A stretch of 64,000 nucleotides of DNA from Sinorhizobium chiapasense (lineage in GTDB: Bacteria; Pseudomonadota; Alphaproteobacteria; Rhizobiales; Rhizobiaceae): NCBI RefSeq assembly GCF_036488675.1, contig NZ_CP133148.1, positions 1,302,001-1,366,000 of the forward strand, in the 5' to 3' direction. The notes under the pieces were generated by a model. The model was not told where the DNA came from. It made no database searches and saw only the letters and a list, made by a program, of their open reading frames with translations. Shown here one piece after another: positions 1 to 8,239 of this stretch (position 1 is the first letter of the stretch; each line of letters starts with the position of its first letter). Both the position numbers and the translations under genes were made by a program.

Positions 1-139
1 AAACATTAGATACAGCCTGCAACACTTTTCGCTTCGCCGCAGTTTCGACGGTAACCGTCTTCATGATTAATGATTAGGCGCCCGTTTGGTTGCCAAAAAA
101 TAAATATAGCACGTGGTTGCACCAAGAAAACGCAGATGC

Positions 140-592
140 TTAATTTTTGCTGTAAACCGTTGCCGGATCGAAATGCCGGTGGTTGTCCGTGATCGTCACC
201 GTGGCTTTGCCCTCTTCGACGCCGACGGTGCGGTAGAAGCAAGAGCGGCGGCCCGTGTGGCATGTGGCGTCATGGCCGGCCACCGACACCTTCAGCCAAA
301 TGGCGTCCTGATCGCAATCGGTTCGTATTTCCTGAACGGTCTGCAGGTTGCCCGAACTCTCGCCCTTCTTCCACAGACCCTTGCGCGAACGGCTGTAGTA
401 GTGCGCAACGCCGGTTTCAATGGTCAGGGCCAGTGCCTCGGCGTTCATATGGGCGACCATCAGCAACTCGCCGTCGTGCGCATCGGTGACGACAGCGGTA
501 ACGAGTCCTTTCTCGTCGAAGCGCGGGGTAAAGGCCGGCCCGGCCTCCAGCACGGCCTTGTCTTCCGAGGGGGCGTCGAAGGTGAGCGCCAT
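140..592 (-). CDS. hisI: Phosphoribosyl-AMP cyclohydrolase (HisI)
   Basis: Opens the purine ring of phosphoribosyl-AMP in the third step of histidine biosynthesis, in the cytosol. The 150-residue protein is the monofunctional form; there is no fused HisE pyrophosphohydrolase domain. Visible family motifs are AHMNAEAL near residue 48, [15 protein letters not shown] around residues 67-81, the metal-binding acidic cluster DCDQDA near 92 and the zinc-ligand cysteines in CHTGRRSC near 111-118. It follows folE on the same strand with 23 bases between them. Its ribosome-binding site AAGGAG lies about 8 bases before the ATG, inside a hairpin that includes the folE stop codon, so the two are probably translationally coupled (inference). 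Confidence 0.95.
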   Translation of the reverse strand: MALTFDAPSEDKAVLEAGPAFTPRFDEKGLVTAVVTDAHDGELLMVAHMNAEALALTIETGVAHYYSRSRKGLWKKGESSGNLQTVQEIRTDCDQDAIWLKVSVAGHDATCHTGRRSCFYRTVGVEEGKATVTITDNHRHFDPATVYSKN

Positions 593-618
593 AATTTAAG
601 CTCCTTGGCTGGAGCTTA
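593..618 (-). promoter_or_regulatory. Hairpin sequestering the hisI ribosome-binding site at the folE stop
   Basis: On the minus strand the sequence TAAGCTCC (618 to 611) pairs perfectly with GGAGCTTA (604 to 597) around a 6-base loop. The TAA is the folE stop codon and GGAG is the Shine-Dalgarno of hisI. A ribosome finishing folE would melt the helix and expose the hisI start. The helix is seen directly; the coupling role is inferred. Confidence 0.5.
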
Positions 619-1233
619 CTTGAAGCCCCGCAGCATGGTCATGAAACGAGCCTGTTCGGCCGGATCGGTTTGGAAGCTACCGGTAAATGTCGTCGTCAGC
701 GTTGTCGAGCCCTGCTTCTGAACGCCGCGCATCGCCATGCACATATGCTCCGCCTCGATCATGACCGCAACGCCGCGCGGCGCGAGCGTTTCGTCGATCG
801 CCTTGGCGATCTGTGCCGTCATCGTCTCCTGCGTCTGCAGCCGGCGGGCATAGATGTCGACGACACGGGCGATCTTGGAAAGACCGAGCACACGACCGTT
901 CGGCATATAGGCGACATGCGCCTTGCCGATGATTGGCACCATGTGATGCTCGCAGTGGGAGAAGAACGGAATGTCCTTCACCAGCACCATATCGTCATAG
1001 CCAGCGACTTCCTCGAAGGTCCTTCCGAGGACATCTTCTGCCGCGAGCTCGTAGCCGCCGAACAGTTCCTTGTACGCTTTGACGACACGTGCCGGCGTAT
1101 CTTTGAGACCCTCGCGTTCCGGATCGTCGCCAGCCCAGCGCAGCAGCACGCGAACAGCTTCCTCGGCCTCCTTCTGGGTCGGCCGGCCGCTGGCATCATC
1201 GAGCAAAGGAAAATTCTTCACTATGGCGTCCAT
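616..1233 (-). CDS. folE: GTP cyclohydrolase I (FolE, type IA)
   Basis: Converts GTP to dihydroneopterin triphosphate, the first step of tetrahydrofolate synthesis. Zinc ligands are visible in [12 protein letters not shown] and later in HMCMAMRGV; the core [20 protein letters not shown] and the C-terminal STTLTTTF stretch are also typical. The ATG at 1233 gives 205 residues and has an AAAGGGG ribosome-binding site just upstream; a start 18 bases earlier is possible but less well placed. It is the upstream gene of a two-gene unit with hisI. The zinc ligands make this the FolE1 type and not the zinc-independent FolE2. Confidence 0.95.
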   Translation of the reverse strand: MDAIVKNFPLLDDASGRPTQKEAEEAVRVLLRWAGDDPEREGLKDTPARVVKAYKELFGGYELAAEDVLGRTFEEVAGYDDMVLVKDIPFFSHCEHHMVPIIGKAHVAYMPNGRVLGLSKIARVVDIYARRLQTQETMTAQIAKAIDETLAPRGVAVMIEAEHMCMAMRGVQKQGSTTLTTTFTGSFQTDPAEQARFMTMLRGFK

Positions 1234-1573
1234 AATGGCCCCTTTAAGCAATACGGGATTGCTGACGTTTTATCTTTCGGACAACTCGCCACTGGCCATT
1301 CGCCTAACCCTGCAGGCTTGGGTTCCGTTGGCGGGCTCCGGGGCTTTCGGGTCCTGGCTTAGCAGTGCACTGGACCGTCCGGCACGGTTTCCCAAACAAC
1401 AGGCGACTAGATGGTCCCTTGCGGAACTGTCGCCCCAACACGACATAGCATATAGTATGGTGCCACATGGATGAAAGAGGCCGGATGTGCAGTGCGGTGC
1501 TTTTTTCCTGTGTACCGGAGAAAATCATGCGCCAATTACCCAAAACCGCGAAAAATGAGCCGGATCGCGTCAA
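1234..1573. other. Divergent intergenic region between folE and the NifU-like gene
   Basis: About 340 bases separate the two divergent genes. No RNA gene, repeat or clear consensus promoter was recognised. The only structured item is a 16-codon frame with a strong ribosome-binding site at 1527-1577, listed separately. Longer frames crossing this region on the minus strand run antisense into the NifU-like gene and look spurious. Confidence 0.6.
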
Positions 1574-1577
1574 ATGA
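1527..1577 (+). CDS. Putative 16-residue leader peptide coupled to the NifU-like gene
   Basis: An ATG at 1527 follows a GGAG ribosome-binding site at the ideal spacing of 6 bases and opens a 16-codon frame, MRQLPKTAKNEPDRVK. It ends at a TGA that overlaps the start codons (ATGATGG, 1574-1580) of the NifU-like gene. The downstream gene has only a weak ribosome-binding site of its own, so reading this leader could deliver ribosomes to it. No homology is recognised. It may simply be chance; the good ribosome-binding site and the overlap are the only support. Confidence 0.35.
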   Translation: MRQLPKTAKNEPDRVK

Positions 1578-2020
1578 TGGATGACATCTACAACAACAGA
1601 ATTCTCGAATTCGCTGGCAACATCCCCCGCATCGGAATGTTGGCGGAAGCCGACGCCGAAGCGGCGGCACATTCGAAGTTGTGCGGCTCGAAAGTAAGGA
1701 TCTGGCTGAAGATGGAGGGCGACGTCGTGACCGACTTTGCCCACGACGTAAAGGCGTGCGCCCTTGGACAGGCTTCGTCCTCGATCATGGCGCGCCATGT
1801 CGTCGGCGCGAACGCCGGTGAAATCCGAAGAGCCCGAGAGGACATGCTGGCCATGCTCAAGGCGGACGGCGAGGGCCCGTCGGGCCGCTTCGAGGACATG
1901 CGTTTCCTGAGGCCCGTCCGGGACTACAAGGCGCGCCATGCCTCGACCATGCTCACTTTCGATGCCGTGGTCGACGCCATAGGCCAGATAGAAGCAAGGC
2001 GGCTTGCCGCCGCGGTCTGA
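1574..2020 (+). CDS. NifU/IscU-like iron-sulfur cluster scaffold protein, two-cysteine type
   Basis: A 148-residue member of the IscU/SufU N-terminal fold, which normally assembles Fe-S clusters on three cysteines. Cysteines are visible in SKLCGSK (near residue 37) and KACALGQ (near 62). The region where the third cluster cysteine normally sits reads KARHASTML, with serine instead. This looks like an alphaproteobacterial subfamily feature and not a sequencing fault, because the flanking residues are intact. It may bind a cluster differently or act as a carrier (inference). The start could be either of two adjacent ATGs. The yidD gene follows after 3 bases, suggesting co-transcription. Confidence 0.8.
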   Translation: MMDDIYNNRILEFAGNIPRIGMLAEADAEAAAHSKLCGSKVRIWLKMEGDVVTDFAHDVKACALGQASSSIMARHVVGANAGEIRRAREDMLAMLKADGEGPSGRFEDMRFLRPVRDYKARHASTMLTFDAVVDAIGQIEARRLAAAV

Positions 2021-2023
2021 GCA

Positions 2024-2374
2024 ATGTGCGCTGAGCCTCACCACGATCATGCCGTCCGCCCGGCGGTTCGCACCAGGGGGCGGAACTGGTCCGGCCCGTT
2101 TCGCAAGACGCCGGGTCGGCTACTCGGCATGGCCCTCATTCGCGCCTATCAGCTGACGCTGTCGAGTTTCATCGGCAACGCGTGCCGGCATTTGCCGACC
2201 TGCTCGGAATACGGATTCGAGGCGATTGCCCGCCATGGCCTCTGGGCCGGCGGCTGGATGACACTCTTTCGCGTGGCGCGATGCGGCCCTGGGGGAACCC
2301 ATGGATTTGATCCGGTGCCGGAAGAGCTGACATCAAGCCAGAACTGGTATGCGCCATGGCGCTACTGGCAGTAG
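2024..2374 (+). CDS. yidD: Membrane protein insertion efficiency factor YidD
   Basis: Small amphipathic, membrane-associated factor that helps YidC insert inner-membrane proteins. The family signature is clear: LIRAYQLTLSSFIGNACRH, then PTCSEYGFEAIARHG, then a RCGPGGTHGFDPVPE tail. The first ATG, 3 bases after the NifU-like stop, gives 116 residues with an unusual 35-residue N-terminal extension. An internal ATG at 2129 would give the more usual length of about 81, so the start is uncertain. It is not next to rpmH-rnpA-yidC, where many bacteria keep it. Confidence 0.88.
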   Translation: MCAEPHHDHAVRPAVRTRGRNWSGPFRKTPGRLLGMALIRAYQLTLSSFIGNACRHLPTCSEYGFEAIARHGLWAGGWMTLFRVARCGPGGTHGFDPVPEELTSSQNWYAPWRYWQ

Positions 2375-2393
2375 ACGAGGAGGCCCGGCTACC

Positions 2394-2813
2394 ATGACGA
2401 TACCGATGGAATACTGGCAGGCTTCTGCGGATTTCGACCGGTTTATTCTGGACGTGCGCGATATCGCCGGCCTTCAGACCACCAATGAGGCCTATACAAT
2501 GGTGGAGGCGGTGCTGCAGACTTTCCGCCGGCGCCTCGATGTTCCCGAGGCGCTGCTTTTCGCAAACGTGTTGCCGCCGGTGCTTCGGGCGATCTTTGTC
2601 GCCGACTGGGATCTGGAGGAGCCGCAGATGCCCTTCGCCGGTCGCTTTGCGATGACGCGCGAGGTGCAATCGCTCCGCCCCGATCACAACCTTTCTCCGG
2701 ATACCGCAATCGCTGACGTTGCGGCGGCGTTGCGTCGGAACGTTGACGAAACGACGCTGGATCGCGTGCTGGCGCGGCTGCCTGCGGGTGCGACCGATTT
2801 CTGGCGGGCGTGA
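2394..2813 (+). CDS. DUF2267 domain protein
   Basis: A 139-residue soluble protein with the pattern of the DUF2267 family: a predicted helical repeat in which a first half (YTMVEAVLQTFRRRLDVPEA) is echoed by a second (IADVAAALRRNVDETTLDRV). The function of the family is unknown. The ATG at 2394 was chosen over one 45 bases earlier because the sequence before it, AGGAGGCCC, provides a ribosome-binding site and because the earlier start overlaps yidD. It lies in a tight plus-strand run with the NifU-like gene, yidD and the DUF1697 gene. Confidence 0.75.
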   Translation: MTIPMEYWQASADFDRFILDVRDIAGLQTTNEAYTMVEAVLQTFRRRLDVPEALLFANVLPPVLRAIFVADWDLEEPQMPFAGRFAMTREVQSLRPDHNLSPDTAIADVAAALRRNVDETTLDRVLARLPAGATDFWRA

Positions 2814-2820
2814 CCGGACG

Positions 2821-3357
2821 ATGAGCTATGTGGCGTTGCTGCACAGCATTATCCTTGGCGACAAACGGCGTGTCGTCATGACTGACCTGCGGGCCATGGC
2901 GGAGCGTCTCGGCTATCTCGCGCCACGCACCCTTGTCGCCACAGGCAACATCGTATTTGACGCGCCCGACAAACCCATTGCCGACATCGAGGCCGAGCTG
3001 GATTCGGCGTTTGCCGTGACGTTCGGTCGCCACGTCGACATTATCGCGCGGCGCGGGGAGGATTGGCGGGGGCTTGTCGCCAGCAACCCGTTTTCCGCCG
3101 AAAGCGAGGCAGATCCGACCCGTGTCCATGTTCGGGTGATGCGCTCACCACTTCACCCGGACGTGCTCGAAATGTTCCGCGCCCATTGTTCGAGGGGTGA
3201 GCGTATGGAAATCGTCCGCGGCGACCTCTGGGTGGATTTCGGCGGAAAAGCAAGCGAGTCGAAGCTGCCTGGCATCTTGACCACCAAGCGGTTAGGCGTC
3301 GGTACATTCCGCAACTGGAACACGGTGCGGGGACTGCGCGACATGCTGTCCGGTTGA
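2821..3357 (+). CDS. DUF1697 domain protein
   Basis: A 178-residue protein of the DUF1697 family, recognised from YVALLHSIILGDKRRVVMTD, the LATGNIVFD strand and the C-terminal WNTVRGLRDML. Family members are widespread, soluble and of unknown function. The ATG at 2821, 7 bases after the DUF2267 stop, matches the normal N-terminus; longer versions would overlap the preceding gene. The usual family N-terminus reads roughly LLRGINVGG; here it is LHSIILGDK, so this copy is somewhat divergent at the first loop. Confidence 0.75.
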   Translation: MSYVALLHSIILGDKRRVVMTDLRAMAERLGYLAPRTLVATGNIVFDAPDKPIADIEAELDSAFAVTFGRHVDIIARRGEDWRGLVASNPFSAESEADPTRVHVRVMRSPLHPDVLEMFRAHCSRGERMEIVRGDLWVDFGGKASESKLPGILTTKRLGVGTFRNWNTVRGLRDMLSG

Positions 3358-3487
3358 ACGGGCTCTCCTTTACTCGACCGTCAAAAACATTTATCAGGCG
3401 CGCGTCAATAATCGGCGGCTGCAGTCATGCAGAAGCCCGGCAACCATACCACCCGCATTCGTTGGCGGGACTGGATAGGAGATCATA

Positions 3488-5470
3488 ATGTCGCATACCG
3501 TTTCCCTTACATTTCCTGATGGCTCCGTTCGCGAATTCGCTGCCGGTACGACCGGTCGCGATGTGGCCGAGTCGATTTCCAAGTCGCTCGTCAAGAAGGC
3601 TGTCGCGATCGCGCTCGATGGCGAGCTGCGCGACCTTTCGGACGCCGTGACCGATGGTCGGATCGAGATCGTCACGCGCGAAGACAAGCGCTCGCTCGAG
3701 CTTATTCGTCACGACGCCGCCCACGTGATGGCCGAGGCAGTGCAGGAACTGTGGCCGGGAACGCAGGTGACCATCGGCCCTGTCATCGATAACGGCTTCT
3801 ATTACGACTTCGCCAAGAACGAGCCCTTCACGCCCGACGATCTGCCCGTCATCGAGAAGAAGATGAAGGAGATCATCGCGCGCAACAAACCCTTCACCAA
3901 GGAGATCTGGTCGCGCGAGAGAGCGAAGGAGGTCTTTGCCGCCAAGGGCGAGGACTACAAGGTCGAACTCGTCGATGCCATTCCCGAAGGCCAGGACCTC
4001 AAGATCTACTACCAGGGCGACTGGTTCGACCTTTGCCGTGGGCCGCACATGGCTTCAACGGGCCAGATCGGCACGGCTTTCAAGCTGATGAAGGTGGCCG
4101 GCGCCTACTGGCGCGGCGACAGCAACAATCCGATGCTGACGCGCATCTACGGCACCGCATGGCACACGCAGGAAGAGCTGGACCAATATCTGCACGTGCT
4201 TGCCGAAGCCGAAAAGCGCGACCACCGGCGCCTTGGCCGAGAAATGGACCTTTTCCATTTCCAGGAAGAGGGGCCTGGCGTCGTCTTCTGGCACGGCAAG
4301 GGCTGGCGTGTGTTCCAGACGCTGGTCGCCTATATGCGGCGCCGACTTGCCAACACCTATCAGGAAGTCAACGCACCGCAGGTACTGGACAAATCGCTAT
4401 GGGAGACCTCGGGTCACTGGGGCTGGTACCGTGACAACATGTTCAAGGTGACCGTTGCCGGCGACGAGACGGATGATGATCGCGTCTTTGCACTGAAACC
4501 AATGAACTGCCCAGGTCACATCCAGATCTTCAAGCACGGCCTGAAGTCCTACCGCGAATTGCCGGTCCGGCTCGCCGAGTTCGGCAACGTCCACCGTTAC
4601 GAGCCGTCGGGCGCGCTTCACGGTCTCATGCGCGTGCGCGGCTTCACGCAGGACGACGCGCATGTCTTCTGCACCGACGAGCAGATGGCGGCCGAATGCC
4701 TGCGTATCAACGACCTGATCCTGTCGGTCTACGAGGACTTTGGTTTCAAGGAAGTCGTGGTCAAGCTGTCGACGCGGCCGGAAAAGCGCGTCGGCTCCGA
4801 TGCCCTCTGGGATCGTGCCGAGGCAGTGATGACGGACGTGCTGAAGACGATCGAGGCGCAGTCCGAAGGCCGAATCAAGACCGGCATCCTGCCGGGCGAG
4901 GGGGCGTTCTACGGCCCGAAATTCGAATACACGCTGAAGGACGCCATCGGCCGTGAATGGCAATGCGGCACGACTCAGGTCGACTTCAACCTGCCGGAGC
5001 GGTTCGGTGCCTTCTACATCGACAAGGATTCGGAAAAGCGCCAGCCGGTGATGATCCACCGGGCAATTTGCGGGTCGATGGAACGTTTCCTAGGCATCCT
5101 GATCGAAAACTTCGCCGGTCACATGCCGCTCTGGATCTCACCGTTGCAGGTCGTGGTCGCGACGATCACGTCCGAAGCCGACGACTACGGCCGCGAGGTT
5201 GCAGCGCTTCTGCGTGAGGCGGGACTTACCGTGGAAACGGACTTCCGCAACGAGAAGATCAACTACAAGGTCCGTGAGCATTCGGTGACGAAGGTGCCCG
5301 TGATCGTCGTCTGCGGCAAGCGCGAAGCGGAAGAGCGTTCGGTCAACATCCGTCGCCTCGGCTCGCAGGCGCAGACGGCGATGTCACTCGACGAAGCGAT
5401 CGCTTCGCTCTCGGCGGAGGCGATGGCGCCGGATCTCAAGCGCAAGGCGGAAAAGAAAGCCCGGGGCTAG
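3488..5470 (+). CDS. thrS: Threonyl-tRNA synthetase
   Basis: Charges tRNA-Thr with threonine in the cytosol. At 660 residues it has full length: an N-terminal TGS domain (about 1-64), the editing domain with [16 protein letters not shown], a class II catalytic core with the zinc cysteine in MNCPGHI and [20 protein letters not shown], and a C-terminal anticodon-binding domain after [10 protein letters not shown]. The ATG is preceded by TAGGAG. The stop codon sits inside a perfect 18-bp inverted repeat, and a RIME-like element follows. No T-box or tRNA-mimic leader was recognised upstream. Confidence 0.97.
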   Translation: MSHTVSLTFPDGSVREFAAGTTGRDVAESISKSLVKKAVAIALDGELRDLSDAVTDGRIEIVTREDKRSLELIRHDAAHVMAEAVQELWPGTQVTIGPVIDNGFYYDFAKNEPFTPDDLPVIEKKMKEIIARNKPFTKEIWSRERAKEVFAAKGEDYKVELVDAIPEGQDLKIYYQGDWFDLCRGPHMASTGQIGTAFKLMKVAGAYWRGDSNNPMLTRIYGTAWHTQEELDQYLHVLAEAEKRDHRRLGREMDLFHFQEEGPGVVFWHGKGWRVFQTLVAYMRRRLANTYQEVNAPQVLDKSLWETSGHWGWYRDNMFKVTVAGDETDDDRVFALKPMNCPGHIQIFKHGLKSYRELPVRLAEFGNVHRYEPSGALHGLMRVRGFTQDDAHVFCTDEQMAAECLRINDLILSVYEDFGFKEVVVKLSTRPEKRVGSDALWDRAEAVMTDVLKTIEAQSEGRIKTGILPGEGAFYGPKFEYTLKDAIGREWQCGTTQVDFNLPERFGAFYIDKDSEKRQPVMIHRAICGSMERFLGILIENFAGHMPLWISPLQVVVATITSEADDYGREVAALLREAGLTVETDFRNEKINYKVREHSVTKVPVIVVCGKREAEERSVNIRRLGSQAQTAMSLDEAIASLSAEAMAPDLKRKAEKKARG

Positions 5471-5478
5471 CGCCCCGG
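5461..5478 (+). terminator. Inverted repeat over the thrS stop codon
   Basis: CCGGGGCTAGCGCCCCGG is a perfect palindrome with 7-bp G+C arms around TAGC, and it contains the thrS TAG stop. There is no T-run, so it could be an mRNA 3-prime stabilising stem and not a classical terminator. The RIME-like palindromes begin 3 bases later. Confidence 0.4.
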
Positions 5479-5480
5479 AC

Positions 5481-5587
5481 TTACTGCATGTTTCCTTAAA
5501 TCGGAGTCGATCTAAGGACAAAAACGTGCAGCAATTCAAAGTGCTACAGCGACCTTTGTACGCCCGAAAAGGCGCACGGCGCGGTAG
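5481..5587 (-). repeat. RIME1-like palindromic intergenic element, copy A
   Basis: A 107-base element between thrS and the acyltransferase, in the opposite orientation to copies B (36107-36213) and C (43802-43908). Read on the minus strand it holds two palindromes: an outer CTACCGCG-type arm pair around an inner GTGCGCC/GGGCGTAC stem, then a CTGCACG/CATGCAG pair around a CCTTAGATCGA/TCCGATTTAAGG stem. Length and architecture fit the rhizobial RIME1 family from memory. Confidence 0.85.
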
Positions 5588-5657
5588 CTCTGTCAGAAAA
5601 CTGTAATGTTCCGGGACTATTCCGATAAAGGGCGCCGCCCAGGACGGGCGGGCAAGT

Positions 5658-6512
5658 GTGAAGCGGTTTTCCGTGCAATTCAAAGAATTGTCCTATGCGA
5701 ATGAGAATGATCCGCGCCTGAAGCGTTGGTTCATTCGTTCCGTCGAGGGCCTGTCCGGCCGCAACCGCTACGCCAGGCTCTATGCGCGCTGGCGCGCCGA
5801 AATCGTCGGCAAGAGCGATCGCGTCTTCGGCGACATGCTGCAATTGATCGACGTGCGCATGCGCGTTCAGGGTGAATGGCCGCCCCGCCAATTGCCCGAT
5901 ACGCCGCTCGTCATCGTCGCCAATCATCCCTTCGGCATCGGCGATGGCATTGCCGTTCTTTCTCTGGCCGAACAACTCGGCCGTCCGTTCCGGGTGTTGA
6001 TTCACAACGAACTCCTCAAGGTGCCGGAGATCGCACCCTATTCACTCCCCGTATCGTTCGAGGAGACGAAGGAGGCGTTGGCGCTCAACATGGCGACGCG
6101 GCACGAGGCGGTGCGGCTGTTGAAGGAGGGGGTAACGATCGTCGTTTTCCCCGCCGGCGGCGTTGCGACGGCGAGGAGGGGATTCGGCAAAGCCGAGGAT
6201 CTGCCGTGGAAGATGTTCCCGGCGAGGCTGATCCAGGCTGCCCGGGCAAGCGTCATTCCGATCTACTTCGAGGGGCAGAACGGGCGGCTCTTTCATCTCG
6301 CCAGCAAGGTATCGCTGACACTCAGGCTTTCATTGCTGATCCGCGAATTCCGGCGGCTGTCGGGCACGACGATCGCCGCTCGCATCGGCTGCGTCCTCCC
6401 TTGGGACGAATTGTGTGCACATGGCGATCGCAAGGACCTGCTTGCCCGGATCTACGATGCGGTGTTCTCGATGGCGCCGCCGCGCCGCCGTCTTCTCAAG
6501 CGCGCCGGGTGA
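5658..6512 (+). CDS. PlsC-like lysophospholipid acyltransferase family protein
   Basis: A 284-residue acyltransferase of the glycerolipid/ornithine-lipid type, probably at the inner face of the inner membrane. The catalytic His-Asp motif appears as VANHPFGIGDG (near residue 90; spacing H-x5-D, as in a PlsC subfamily), and the substrate-binding motif III as VVFPAGGVAT (near 162). There is no obvious signal peptide. The substrate cannot be told: phospholipid, ornithine lipid or another acyl acceptor are all possible. It stands alone downstream of the RIME-like element and converges on the secreted unknown at 6553. The first ATG was used; other starts are possible. Confidence 0.8.
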   Translation: MKRFSVQFKELSYANENDPRLKRWFIRSVEGLSGRNRYARLYARWRAEIVGKSDRVFGDMLQLIDVRMRVQGEWPPRQLPDTPLVIVANHPFGIGDGIAVLSLAEQLGRPFRVLIHNELLKVPEIAPYSLPVSFEETKEALALNMATRHEAVRLLKEGVTIVVFPAGGVATARRGFGKAEDLPWKMFPARLIQAARASVIPIYFEGQNGRLFHLASKVSLTLRLSLLIREFRRLSGTTIAARIGCVLPWDELCAHGDRKDLLARIYDAVFSMAPPRRRLLKRAG

Positions 6513-6552
6513 CGTAGCGTCAGTAGATTGCCGTTGGGAACGGTCGTTCGCG

Positions 6553-7554
6553 TCAATCTTGCGCTTCCGCGTCGGCGGCCGTATTGGCCGCGTCATTCCC
6601 GTTTAGCAGCACTTCCACGTCGGTGTTGACGCCGGCCTTCACGGCGAAATCGCGCTGATAGATCTTGTCCTTGTTGCGCGCCACGGCGGTGTAGCCCCCT
6701 TCGGCGAGAACGAGCGTCGGAAATGCGCCGACGCTTTCGCTGACGACGTCGCCTGAGGAGGTGAGGATCGACCAGGCCGTATCGGCGATCGCTTCGCCGC
6801 CCGCCTCCGAGACGAGCTTCAATGTCAGTTTCGCCGCGCGGTGCTGGATCGTCGCTTCGGTCAATTTGCCGCCTTCCACCTGAATGTCGGCGCGGATCAC
6901 GGCATTGACCGAGCCGTAATCGGAGACGACGTGATAGGTTCCGGCATTGAGCCGGATGACGGTGTTGGGCTTGACGTCGGCGATGATCAGAGCGCGCTCC
7001 CCGTCTTCCTTCACGTCGGAGGAAAAGATAGAGAAACTGAGTTCGTTCGGCGGGATGCGGACGTCGCTGCCGGAGACGGCATTAAGCTTCACGCCGCCGG
7101 CGTCGAGCACCAGCACCTGCTTGTCGAGGTTGCCTTGTTCGGGAACGCGGATCTTGCGGGTGGCGCCCGCCCGGCCAAAGGCGACGTTGACGAAATATTC
7201 GCCCGGCACAAGCGTGAAGGCTGTCGAACCACCCTCGGACGTCGCAAGCAACGGCAGCTTTCCGTCGCTGCCGGGAATCGGGCTGAAGACCCGCCACGTC
7301 AGGCCCGATTCGACCGGCTCACCTTTCGCGGTCAACAAGGCCTCAAGCTTCACGTCCTTGACTTCACCGCCCTGAGTCGGGTCGGAAATCAGCGGGTTGA
7401 AACTTGTGAGCTTCGGCATTTTGCGAGTGCCGGTGATCGACGGGAAGCTCTTGAAGGCGTCGGTCGGATCTTCCGCAAGCGCATGTCCGACACCGGCACT
7501 GACGAGCATGATCGCCAAAACGGTACTCGGAAAAATACGATGACGGACGCGCAT
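6553..7554 (-). CDS. Secreted protein of unknown function
   Basis: A 333-residue protein that opens with a Sec signal peptide: basic MRVRHRIF, a hydrophobic core, and a cleavage region GHALAED near residue 21. The mature part is beta-rich with repeated units of similar shape, for example FTLVPGEYFVNVAFG, IRLNAGTYHVVSDYG and LVLAEGGYTAVARN. These resemble carboxypeptidase-regulatory or bacterial Ig-like repeats, but no family was identified with confidence. The ATG at 7554 places the signal peptide at the N-terminus and has AGGAAG upstream. It diverges from the nitroreductase gene and is probably periplasmic. Confidence 0.75.
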   Translation of the reverse strand: MRVRHRIFPSTVLAIMLVSAGVGHALAEDPTDAFKSFPSITGTRKMPKLTSFNPLISDPTQGGEVKDVKLEALLTAKGEPVESGLTWRVFSPIPGSDGKLPLLATSEGGSTAFTLVPGEYFVNVAFGRAGATRKIRVPEQGNLDKQVLVLDAGGVKLNAVSGSDVRIPPNELSFSIFSSDVKEDGERALIIADVKPNTVIRLNAGTYHVVSDYGSVNAVIRADIQVEGGKLTEATIQHRAAKLTLKLVSEAGGEAIADTAWSILTSSGDVVSESVGAFPTLVLAEGGYTAVARNKDKIYQRDFAVKAGVNTDVEVLLNGNDAANTAADAEAQD

Positions 7555-7654
7555 GAGACCTGTTGACTTCCTGACTGGGTGACTCCACTTGAGACGCCGG
7601 TATGGCATTTTCGTGGCTGTCGGTCCGGCGGCAAATTAGTGGAATTCAGGCAAT

Positions 7655-8239
7655 ATGAAAACCGAAATAAAACTTGTCGATTACCTCGCCTCCCGCAGGT
7701 CCATCCCCGCTTTCCAGATGGGCCTCCCGGGCCCAAGCAAAGCGGAAGTCGAAGAGATGCTGAAGCTCGCTTCGCGCGTGCCGGACCACGGCAAGCTCAC
7801 CCCATGGCGCTTTATCGTCTACCGCGGTGAGGAAAGGGCACGCATCAGCGCCGAACTGAAGAAGATGGCGCTCGCCGCCAGGCCGGATCTGCCAGAGGAT
7901 CTGATCAAGGTGGAAGAGACGCGGCTCACGCGCGCTCCGGTCGTTGTCGCCGTGGTCAGCAAGGCCGCGCCGCACTTCAAGATCCCCGAATGGGAGCAGG
8001 TGATGTCGGCGGGCGCTGTCTGCCTCAACCTGCTGATGGCTGCGAATGCGCTCGGTTATTCTTCCAACTGGCTCACCGAGTGGTTCGCCTTCGACGAAAG
8101 GGCCTATCCGCTGCTGGGTGTCGAGCCGGGCGAAAGGGTCGCCGGGTTCATTCATATCGGCACGGCCACGGTGCCGCCGACTGAACGCCCACGGCCCGAA
8201 CTCGCCGACATCGTCACCTGGGTCGGAGACGAAACCTGA
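7655..8239 (+). CDS. Nitroreductase family protein (YdjA-like)
   Basis: A 194-residue FMN-dependent oxidoreductase that uses NAD(P)H to reduce nitro compounds or quinones. Typical motifs are the N-terminal phosphate-binding ASRRSIPAF, then [14 protein letters not shown], and the later [24 protein letters not shown] equivalent that forms the dimer and flavin site. Its stop overlaps the start of the flavin reductase gene (TGATG), so the two are translationally coupled and may work as a pair. The physiological substrate is unknown. Confidence 0.88.
   Translation: MKTEIKLVDYLASRRSIPAFQMGLPGPSKAEVEEMLKLASRVPDHGKLTPWRFIVYRGEERARISAELKKMALAARPDLPEDLIKVEETRLTRAPVVVAVVSKAAPHFKIPEWEQVMSAGAVCLNLLMAANALGYSSNWLTEWFAFDERAYPLLGVEPGERVAGFIHIGTATVPPTERPRPELADIVTWVGDET

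Noticed and set aside
1..139. Short frame at the left window edge overlapping the 3-prime end of hisI
   Set aside because: Low-complexity His/Arg-rich translation in an apparently non-coding stretch, largely antisense; nothing supported was seen in these 139 bases.
1304..2050. 248-codon minus-strand frame opposite the NifU-like gene
   Set aside because: Most of it is antisense to a well-supported gene, and the translation shows no domain.
3427..3519. Possible 30-codon leader with adjacent Thr codons before thrS
   Set aside because: It has no ribosome-binding site, only two Thr codons, and overlaps the thrS start; no attenuator hairpin pair was seen.
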